Of a DNA stretch of 64,000 nt, positions 56,112 through 64,000 are shown piece by piece. The translations under genes and the position numbers were made by a program. This DNA comes from Klebsiella aerogenes (GTDB lineage Bacteria > Pseudomonadota > Gammaproteobacteria > Enterobacterales > Enterobacteriaceae): the NCBI GenBank assembly GCA_029027985.1, contig CP119076.1:2726422-2790421 (forward strand), read 5' to 3'. Under the pieces are notes generated by a model. It did not search any database. It had not been told where the DNA came from and saw nothing but the letters and a program-made list of their open reading frames with translations. The stretch's first letter is position 1. Each line of letters starts with the position of its first letter.

Positions 56112-58782
56112 ACAGCATATTGCGAATCACGTAGTGCAGGATGCCGTCGTTCTGATAGTAGGTCAGTTCAGTCGCGGTATCGATACGGCAGCGACAGTTA
56201 ACCACCTCTTGTTTACCATCGGTGCGGGTAATCGTGACCGGAACCGTTGCCGCCGGCTGCAGCGACTGCAGGTTGCTGATATCGATCTGTTCCTCACCGC
56301 TCAGCTGTAGCGTGTTACGCGTGACGCCCTGCGGAAACTCCAGCGGTAATATCCCCATACCGATCAGGTTCGAACGGTGGATACGCTCAAAGGACTCGGC
56401 AATCACCACGCGCACGCCAAGCAGGCGCGGGCCCTTCGCCGCCCAGTCGCGGCTGGAGCCGGAGCCATACTCTTTACCCGCAATCACCGCCAACGGCGTA
56501 CCTTCGGCTTTATACAGCATGGCCGCATCATAGATGGCGATCGGTTCTGCGTCCGGCAGATGACGCGTCATCCCCCCTTCCACTCCCGGCACCATTTCGT
56601 TGCGGATACGAATATTGGCAAAGGTGCCGCGCATCATCACTTCATGGTTGCCGCGCCGTGAACCATAGGAGTTGAAATCACCGCGCGCGACGCCGTGTTC
56701 TTGTAGATAACGTCCCGCCGGGCTGTCCAGCTTGATGCTTCCCGCCGGTGAGATATGGTCGGTGGTCACCGAGTCGCCAAGCATCGCCAGGATCCGCGCG
56801 CCATGGATATCTTCCACCGGCTTCGGTTCAACGCCCATTTCATCAAAGAACGGCGATAACCGAATGTAGGTGGAATCATCCTGCCAGTCATAGGTATCCG
56901 AGCGGTCAACCTCAATGGCTTTCCACTCCTCGGTGCCTTCAAAAACTTCAGCATACTCTTTATGGAACATCTCGGTGGATACCTGCTGAACCGCGCAGGC
57001 GATCTCGTCGCCGCTTGGCCAGATATCCTTCAGGTACACCCGTTTACCGTCTTTGCCAACGCCGAGCGCTTCACGGGTCAAATCGATATTCATATTGCCG
57101 GCCAGCGCATAGGCTACCACCAGCGGCGGCGATGCCAACCAGTTGGTTTTGACCAACGGATGGATACGGCCTTCAAAGTTGCGGTTACCAGAAAGCACCG
57201 CACCGACGGTCAGGTCGCCTTTTTTGATCGCCTCTTCGATAGGTTCAGGCAGCGGCCCGGAGTTACCGATGCAGGTCGTGCAGCCGTAGCCCACCAGATT
57301 GAAGCCCAACTCATCGAGATACGGCGTTAACTTCGCATGCGCCAGATAATCGGAAACCACTTTTGACCCCGGCGCCAGGGAGGCCTTAACCCACGGTTGC
57401 GGTTTCAGGCCGCGCTCAACGGCATTTTTCGCCAGCAGGCCAGCAGCCATCAGCACGCTCGGGTTGGAAGTGTTAGTACAAGAGGTAATTGCCGCAATCA
57501 CCACCGCCCCTTCCGGCAGTGAATATTGCTGACCGTTCAGCGTATAATCAACGGGCTGGCGCGCTTTACGCGCCTGATTGACTTCCAGTTCATTGCTGGC
57601 GGCAAAGGCTTTTGGCACATCGCCTAATGCGACGCGGTCCTGCGGACGTTTAGGCCCCGCGAGACTGGCCTCTACTGTGCCCATATCCAGCGCCAGCGTA
57701 CTGCTGAATACCGGTTCATCGCCCGTCTGACGCCACATCCCCTGCGCTTTGGCATAAGCTTCAACCAATGCAACTTGCTCTTCGCTGCGCCCGCTCAGGC
57801 GCATGTAGCTTAAAGTTACGGCATCAATCGGGAAAAAACCGCAGGTCGCGCCGTATTCCGGCGACATATTGGCAATAGTGGCGCGGTCGGCAAGTGGTAA
57901 AGAATCCAGACCATCGCCATAGAATTCAACAAACTTGCCGACAACGCCGTGTTTGCGCAGCATCTGAGTCACGGTCAGCACCAGGTCAGTCGCCGTGATC
58001 CCTTCGTGCAGTTTGCCGGTCAATTTAAAACCCACGACATCAGGGATCAGCATCGATACCGGTTGGCCGAGCATCGCGGCCTCCGCTTCAATCCCCCCGA
58101 CGCCCCAGCCGAGTACGCCGAGGCCGTTAATCATGGTGGTGTGTGAATCGGTACCAACCAGCGTATCCGGGTAGGCCACCCACTCGCCGTCCTGTTGTTC
58201 GCTCCAGACGGCGCGGCCGAGGTATTCAAGATTCACCTGGTGGCAGATCCCGGTTCCCGGCGGTACGACGCTGAAGCGGCTGAAGGCTTGCTGCCCCCAG
58301 CGCAGGAAGACGTAGCGTTCGTGGTTACGTTCCATTTCCAGACGCACGTTATCTTCGAAGGCGTTTTCATTACCGAAGCGGTCCACCGTGACCGAGTGGT
58401 CAATCACCAGGTCAACCGGCGATAACGGATTCACTTTCGCCGTATCGCCGCCCAGCCGTTTTACCGCTTCGCGCATGGCGGCCAAATCAACCACCGCCGG
58501 TACGCCGGTGAAATCCTGCATCAGCACGCGCGCCGGACGATAGGCAATCTCACGGTCGGCATGCGCCTTTTCCAGCCAACCGGCCAGGGCCTGAATGTCT
58601 TGTTCTGTTACCGAGTCACCGTCCTGCCAGCGCAGCAGGTTTTCGAGCAGGACTTTCAGGGATTTGGGCAGTCGGCTGAGATCGCCCAGTTGTTTCGCGG
58701 CCAGCGCCAGACTGTAGTAATGGTAGGTTTTGTCTTTGACCTGTAGCGTATCCTTGCTGGCTGCTCGTAGTGTTGACGACAT
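56110..58782 (-). CDS. acnA: Aconitate hydratase A
   Basis: An 890-residue aconitase isomerising citrate and isocitrate, the stress- and stationary-phase enzyme of the TCA cycle and an RNA-binding regulator when apo. The [4Fe-4S] cysteines lie in SCTNTSNPS and [11 protein letters not shown]; the swivel domain holds [16 protein letters not shown]. The ATG at 58782 has AAAGGAGGAGCT upstream; the frame extends nine codons more. It lacks only the final Lys of E. coli AcnA. Confidence 0.97.
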   Translation of the reverse strand: MSSTLRAASKDTLQVKDKTYHYYSLALAAKQLGDLSRLPKSLKVLLENLLRWQDGDSVTEQDIQALAGWLEKAHADREIAYRPARVLMQDFTGVPAVVDLAAMREAVKRLGGDTAKVNPLSPVDLVIDHSVTVDRFGNENAFEDNVRLEMERNHERYVFLRWGQQAFSRFSVVPPGTGICHQVNLEYLGRAVWSEQQDGEWVAYPDTLVGTDSHTTMINGLGVLGWGVGGIEAEAAMLGQPVSMLIPDVVGFKLTGKLHEGITATDLVLTVTQMLRKHGVVGKFVEFYGDGLDSLPLADRATIANMSPEYGATCGFFPIDAVTLSYMRLSGRSEEQVALVEAYAKAQGMWRQTGDEPVFSSTLALDMGTVEASLAGPKRPQDRVALGDVPKAFAASNELEVNQARKARQPVDYTLNGQQYSLPEGAVVIAAITSCTNTSNPSVLMAAGLLAKNAVERGLKPQPWVKASLAPGSKVVSDYLAHAKLTPYLDELGFNLVGYGCTTCIGNSGPLPEPIEEAIKKGDLTVGAVLSGNRNFEGRIHPLVKTNWLASPPLVVAYALAGNMNIDLTREALGVGKDGKRVYLKDIWPSGDEIACAVQQVSTEMFHKEYAEVFEGTEEWKAIEVDRSDTYDWQDDSTYIRLSPFFDEMGVEPKPVEDIHGARILAMLGDSVTTDHISPAGSIKLDSPAGRYLQEHGVARGDFNSYGSRRGNHEVMMRGTFANIRIRNEMVPGVEGGMTRHLPDAEPIAIYDAAMLYKAEGTPLAVIAGKEYGSGSSRDWAAKGPRLLGVRVVIAESFERIHRSNLIGMGILPLEFPQGVTRNTLQLSGEEQIDISNLQSLQPAATVPVTITRTDGKQEVVNCRCRIDTATELTYYQNDGILHYVIRNML

Positions 58783-58997
58783 AGCTCCTCCTTTATCACA
58801 GGGATTCATGCCCTGAACTCCTCAGGGTCTTTATTAAAGATAACACAAAGCCAACATAACACTTTGATAACAACTCAAATTGCTAAAATTGACAAAACCA
58901 TATGATTCAGAAATTTTGATGATATCGTTATTACAGCGTGGATTTATTCGAAGAGAAAACTTAACTTTTAATTTTACAAACCGGCAGAAATGAAAAA
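58783..58997 (-). other. acnA upstream region
   Basis: AT-rich sequence between acnA and the ymiA/yciX terminator, expected to hold the acnA promoter and its SoxS/CRP/Fur-type control. No gene seen. Confidence 0.4.
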
Positions 58998-59028
58998 GAG
59001 CTAATCACAAATGTATCGTGATTAGCTC
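58998..59028 (-). terminator. Terminator of the ymiA-yciX unit
   Basis: A perfect 11-bp stem gagctaatcac/gtgattagctc with a 9-base loop; the minus strand continues TTTTTCATT. Confidence 0.88.
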
Positions 59029-59043
59029 AGGGATGATTAGTAT

Positions 59044-59160
59044 TTAAAGATGAGAAATCGGAAAGTAAATTCTTCCACTGTGTTTCACAATTCCAGGTGC
59101 TAATTTTACAAACCTCCATTTGTCATAAAAGTGAAATAAAACCCTCGCTGATAAACTACC
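59044..59160 (-). CDS. YciX-like 38-codon frame directly after the ymiA amber codon
   Basis: After the ymiA TAG the same frame stays open for 38 codons: GSLSARVLFHFYDKW, then RFVKLAPGIVKHSGRIYFPI and SHL, ending in TAA. It reads like a real conserved basic peptide and sits where E. coli has yciX. No ATG, GTG or TTG start precedes the conserved-looking part, except an internal GTG at about residue 25. Translation would need a rare start, amber readthrough or a coupled restart. It may also be a decayed gene. Confidence 0.5.
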   Translation of the reverse strand, partial: GSLSARVLFHFYDKWRFVKLAPGIVKHSGRIYFPISHL

Positions 59161-59319
59161 CTAACTAATAATCCATACAAACAATGCTACAGCACACCAA
59201 AACGCGCTGAGACCCACAAGCGTCAGCGCCCAGACCCTACTACGCAGTAAAGGATCGACTTCCACTTCATCGCTATCGTTCGGAATCACTAGCTTTGCAT
59301 AATCGATATTAGTTATCAT
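59161..59319 (-). CDS. ymiA: YmiA-family small membrane protein
   Basis: A 52-residue protein with a charged N-terminal half (DYAKLVIPNDSDEVEVDP) and one C-terminal membrane helix (residues 29-51: VWALTLVGLSAFWCAVALFV). The RSRVWALTLVGLSAFWCAVA segment follows the pattern of E. coli YmiA, which is also encoded between acnA and cysB. GGTGGTGATGAA precedes the ATG. It is too short for most gene callers. Its stop is TAG. Confidence 0.78.
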   Translation of the reverse strand: MITNIDYAKLVIPNDSDEVEVDPLLRSRVWALTLVGLSAFWCAVALFVWIIS

Positions 59320-59524
59320 TTCATCACCACCAATTGCTAAAACTATCAGGTACAGATTAATCTTAATTATGTATATTGAATTAATCCAGTTAATCCTGTT
59401 TACGCGAAATGACTTTTAGTCGTTATTTTGATCGAGACGGGCATAATGGGAAAATAATGAGAAGATATCAGCAGAATTGTGATTACAACGAGGTTCGTAA
59501 GTTCCAATAAGAGCCATGCTAGTA

Positions 59525-59552
59525 AATGGCACTCCCCACAGGAAATGCCATT
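59525..59552. terminator. Hairpin downstream of cysB
   Basis: Stem aatggca/tgccatt separated by 14 bases, 13 bases past the cysB stop on the minus strand. The T-run (ttttt) is on the plus strand side, so its role as cysB terminator is uncertain. Confidence 0.4.
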
Positions 59553-59564
59553 TTTAAGAATCGA

Positions 59565-60822
<1,258 letters not shown>

Positions 60823-60845
60823 AAAGGGCCGCATTGCGGCCCTTT
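60823..60845 (-). terminator. topA terminator
   Basis: A perfect 10-bp stem aaagggccgc/gcggccctttt-type with a 3-base loop (att); the minus strand ends TTTCTCTCC. Confidence 0.75.
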
Positions 60846-60851
60846 AAAGGA

Positions 60852-63449
60852 TTACTTCTTCGCTTCAGTCCATTTGCCATCGATAAAGAAGGCGGACCAA
60901 CCGGTCGCTTTACCCTCTTTCTCAGAAGAAACGTACTGCTGCTTGGTTTTACGGCTAAAACGCACCAACGTTTTATTCCCTTCCGGATCCTGCTGCGGCG
61001 CATCGGCAAGATAACGCAGCTTCTCAGGCAAACGGTCGCGGAAGCGGAACAGTTCTTCCACCAGCGGCGCACGCGTTTCACGTGATTTCGGGAAGGTATT
61101 TGCCGCCAGGAAAACACCTGCCGCGCCATCGCGCAGAACGAAGTAAGCGTCTGACTTCTCGCACGGCAGTTCCGGCAACGGTACCGGATCTTCCTTCGGC
61201 GGAGCCACTTCACCGTTACGCAGGATTTTACGCGTGTTTTTGCACTCGTCGTTGGTACAAGCCATGTACTTACCAAAACGCCCCATTTTCAGGTGCATTT
61301 CAGAACCACATTTTTCGCACTCGACGATCGGCCCGTCGTAACCCTTAATACGGAATTCGCCCTCTTCAATCTCGTAGCCATCGCAGGTCGGGTTATTGCC
61401 GCAGACGTGCAGTTTACGCTTCGGATCGATAAGGTAGCTGTCCATCGCCGTACCGCATTTCTGACAGCGGCGTTTGGCGCGCAGCGCGTTGGTTTCGGCA
61501 TCATCGCCTTCCAGCACGTTGAGGACTTCGTTTTCCGGCACCAGGTTAATGGTGGTTTTGCAGCGCTCTTTCGGCGACAGCGCGTAGCCGGAGCAGCCGA
61601 GGAACACCCCGGTACTGGCGGTGCGGATACCCATTTTACGCCCACAGGTCGGGCAGTCGATGCTGGTCAGCACCATTGGGTTCGGCTGCATGCCGCCTTC
61701 TTGCGGATCTTTTTCAGCCGTTTGCAGCTGTGACGTAAAATCACCGAAGAAGTGATCCAGAACCTGTTTCCATTCCGCCTGGTGGTTAGCCACCTGATCG
61801 AGGCGGTCTTCCATCTGCGCGGTGAAGTCGTAGTTCATCAAATCGCGGAAGTTTTCTTCCAGACGATCGGTGACGATCTCACCCATTTTCTCAGCATAGA
61901 AACGACGGTTTTCGACACGCACATATCCGCGATCCTGAATGGTCGAGATGATCGACGCATAGGTAGACGGACGACCAATACCGCGTTTTTCCAGCTCTTT
62001 CACCAGTGACGCTTCGCTGAAACGCGCAGGCGGCTTGGTAAAATGCTGTGCCGGCGTCAATTCCACCAGCGTTAAGCTATCGCCCTGATTCACCATCGGC
62101 AACGTACGGTCTTCATCGCCTTTACGCAGCGCCGGCATGACTTTCGTCCAACCGTCAAAGCGCAGCGTACGGCCGCGGGCTTTCAGTTTGAACTCCCCTG
62201 CCTGCACCGTCAGGGTCGTCGAGTCGTACTGCGCTGGCGTCATCTGACAGGCGACAAACTGGCGCCAAATCAGCTGATACAGTTTCTGCGCATCGGCTTC
62301 CATATCTTTCAGCGATTCCGCCATCACGCTCACGTCGGAAGGACGAATCGCTTCGTGCGCTTCCTGCGAGTTTTCTTTGCTGGCGTACTGATTGGCGTTT
62401 TCCGGCAGGTACTTTTTACCGAAGTTATCGCCAATATAGCCGCGGACCATGTTCAGCGCATCCTGACTCAAGTTGGTCGAGTCGGTACGCATATAGGTAA
62501 TGTGCCCCGCTTCGTACAGGCGCTGCGCCATCATCATGGTTTTCTTCACGCCGAAACCCAGGCGGGTGCTGGCGGCTTGCTGCAGCGTGGAGGTAATGAA
62601 CGGCGCGCCAGGCTTGCTGCTGGTCGGCTTATCTTCACGTTCCAGCACGCTGTAGCGGGCTTTTTCCAGCAGCGCGACGGCAGCCATGGTTTCGTCACGG
62701 TTAACCGGACGGAACGGCTTGTCGTTCTTGTGGGTGACCTCCAGCGGTAAAGCATCGCCGCCCGGCGTCGTGGTGCTGGCGTCGATTTCCCAGAATTCTT
62801 CCGGGACAAAGGCTTTAATTTCGCGTTCGCGTTCAACCACCAGGCGCACCGCAACGGACTGCACACGACCGGCGGACAGGCCGCGGGCGATTTTTTTCCA
62901 CAGCAGTGGAGAAACCATATACCCCACCACGCGGTCCATAAAGCGACGCGCCTGCTGGGCATTAACACGATCGATATTCAGCTCGCCTGGCTTATCAAAA
63001 GCCTGACGAATCGCGTTTTTGGTGATTTCGTTAAACACCACGCGGCTGTATCGTTGTTCATCACCGCCGATAACTTCCCGCAGGTGCCATGCAATGGCTT
63101 CCCCTTCGCGGTCAAGGTCGGTTGCGAGATAGATGTGGTCAGCTTTTTCCGCCAACTGTTTGAGTTCTGAAACTACCTTTTCTTTACCCGGAAGTACTTC
63201 ATAGTGCGCATTCCAGTCATGCCATGGGTCTACGCCCATACGGTTGACCAGAGCGCCACGTTCATCCTTTTTAGGCTTTTTAGCCCCTTTGGTGGAGGTA
63301 GAGTCGGCGCTCTTTTTGGAAGCTGAGCCACTGGTCGGCAAATCGCGGATATGACCGACGCTGGATTTCACCACGTAGTCATTACCCAGATACTTATTGA
63401 TCGTTTTGGCTTTTGCCGGGGACTCAACGATAACGAGAGCTTTACCCAT
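60852..63449 (-). CDS. topA: DNA topoisomerase I
   Basis: An 865-residue type IA topoisomerase that relaxes negative supercoils. The TOPRIM domain is at the start ([32 protein letters not shown]), the active-site Tyr lies in [14 protein letters not shown], and C-terminal zinc ribbons follow ([24 protein letters not shown]). The ATG at 63449 with AAAGGTGAAT upstream matches E. coli. Full length. Confidence 0.97.
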   Translation of the reverse strand: MGKALVIVESPAKAKTINKYLGNDYVVKSSVGHIRDLPTSGSASKKSADSTSTKGAKKPKKDERGALVNRMGVDPWHDWNAHYEVLPGKEKVVSELKQLAEKADHIYLATDLDREGEAIAWHLREVIGGDEQRYSRVVFNEITKNAIRQAFDKPGELNIDRVNAQQARRFMDRVVGYMVSPLLWKKIARGLSAGRVQSVAVRLVVEREREIKAFVPEEFWEIDASTTTPGGDALPLEVTHKNDKPFRPVNRDETMAAVALLEKARYSVLEREDKPTSSKPGAPFITSTLQQAASTRLGFGVKKTMMMAQRLYEAGHITYMRTDSTNLSQDALNMVRGYIGDNFGKKYLPENANQYASKENSQEAHEAIRPSDVSVMAESLKDMEADAQKLYQLIWRQFVACQMTPAQYDSTTLTVQAGEFKLKARGRTLRFDGWTKVMPALRKGDEDRTLPMVNQGDSLTLVELTPAQHFTKPPARFSEASLVKELEKRGIGRPSTYASIISTIQDRGYVRVENRRFYAEKMGEIVTDRLEENFRDLMNYDFTAQMEDRLDQVANHQAEWKQVLDHFFGDFTSQLQTAEKDPQEGGMQPNPMVLTSIDCPTCGRKMGIRTASTGVFLGCSGYALSPKERCKTTINLVPENEVLNVLEGDDAETNALRAKRRCQKCGTAMDSYLIDPKRKLHVCGNNPTCDGYEIEEGEFRIKGYDGPIVECEKCGSEMHLKMGRFGKYMACTNDECKNTRKILRNGEVAPPKEDPVPLPELPCEKSDAYFVLRDGAAGVFLAANTFPKSRETRAPLVEELFRFRDRLPEKLRYLADAPQQDPEGNKTLVRFSRKTKQQYVSSEKEGKATGWSAFFIDGKWTEAKK

Positions 63450-63859
63450 ATTCACCTTTACCTAATTTAATTCATCCAGGAATACATCGCACATTGATTC
63501 ACCATCCACTGGCGACGTGCCTCATATGTTGCGGCCGCGTCGGTGGATATCAACCCTCTGCACGCCCAGTTTCACATCCATAAAACCAGATAGCTGAGTT
63601 TGCTGACTTTTGCGAGTCAGGTTGCATAGCACGAAGAATTTTTGGCCGAATGTCAAGCAAATCTGTTGCCAGATCGCTGAAAGCGTCACACTGTACCTGA
63701 TAAAATTCGTTACGCAACTTTATTAGCATGCAAAAGCTAACTCCGCCAGTAAAGTGATGTTTCTTAGCCGGTTACCATTACCCCTGCACAATCAATGGAA
63801 AATTTGCCCACCGCCGCCTCGCGGCGTAGACTATCGGCGAAGAACTACAGGAGTCAGTT
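63450..63859. other. Divergent topA-yciN intergenic region
   Basis: About 410 bases holding the divergent promoters. In E. coli topA has several promoters here, including stress ones; individual elements cannot be named with confidence. A short ccgccgcctcgcggcg hairpin lies near 63811. No gene is seen. Confidence 0.45.
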
Positions 63860-64000
63860 ATGCAAGGTACAACCCAACCTATTGAACGCCAGGCGTTACT
63901 TGAAATTGCCAACCAACTCATTCGCGATCATGAAGATACGTTAGCCGGAATCGAAGCCACCAACGTCGTTCAGCGTAGCGGAGTTCTGGTGTTTAGCGGC
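63860..64000 (+). CDS. yciN: YciN family protein, N-terminal part (3' end outside window)
   Basis: The first 47 codons of a small protein: [20 protein letters not shown], then [18 protein letters not shown] and RSGVLVFSG. This matches the first half of the 83-residue E. coli YciN, which lies divergent from topA. AGGAGTCAGTT precedes the ATG. The window ends inside the gene. The function is unknown. Confidence 0.9.
   Translation, partial: MQGTTQPIERQALLEIANQLIRDHEDTLAGIEATNVVQRSGVLVFSG

Overview
The window is about 57% GC enterobacterial chromosome. Gene order and near-identical E. coli-type proteins (ttcA, fnrS, dbpA, zntB, mppA, mpaA, ycjG, tpx, tyrR, ycjFX, psp, sap, fabI, yciW, rnb, yciZ, yciT, osmB, yciH, pyrF, lapBA, pgpB, ribA, acnA, cysB, topA, yciN) place it in the Klebsiella/Raoultella group. 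The non-E. coli inserts and an ERIC element fit that group. No rRNA, tRNA or CRISPR was seen.

Layout. 1-3177: tail of uspF, then an AT-rich scar of decayed IS200/IS605 and IS3 pieces. The scar surrounds one intact secreted alginate-lyase-family gene and ends in a broken excisionase and an internally deleted Rac-type integrase that abuts ttcA. This is the locus where E. coli carries the Rac prophage. 3177-7000: ttcA, dbpA, a small proline-rich ORF, the FNR-activated sRNA FnrS with its FNR box, and zntB. 7200-7405: a possible sigma-S-driven tiny transcription unit. 7435-16352: an accessory ABC-import island (ROK kinase, two permeases and a binding protein, divergent from a ROK repressor, an M81 metallopeptidase and a double ATPase). 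16621-19605: DeoR regulator, GFO/IDH oxidoreductase, a 64-residue protein and a DJ-1/PfpI protein. 19696-23170: murein-peptide recycling genes mppA, mpaA and ycjG. 23273-26650: tpx, an AbrB-type membrane protein, an ERIC repeat and tyrR with its TyrR box. 26997-32254: ycjF, ycjX, pspDCBA and divergent pspF around a sigma-54 promoter; pspE is absent. 32245-37359: an MFS exporter, an M20 amidohydrolase and a large AraC regulator with an unusual C-terminal domain, where E. coli has other genes. 37435-43265: a frameshifted small gene, then sapABCDF. 43309-46525: an NCS1 permease, a HutD/Ves protein and fabI. 46718-51557: yciW, rnb, yciZ, yciT and osmB, with no gmr/pdeR between rnb and yciZ. 51668-64000: yciH, pyrF, lapB, lapA, pgpB, ribA, acnA, a yciX-like frame, ymiA, cysB, topA and the start of yciN.

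How the genes work together. Three blocks deal with peptides: the M81/ABC/ROK island, the murein-tripeptide set and the Sap transporter. Stress functions (psp, osmB, tpx, FnrS, acnA) and envelope functions (lapAB, pgpB, fabI) make up much of the rest. The parts most worth a second look are the M81-ABC-ROK island, the lyase island at the Rac site, the tiny unit near 7300, the ymiA/yciX amber junction, and the AraC fusion protein with its neighbours.
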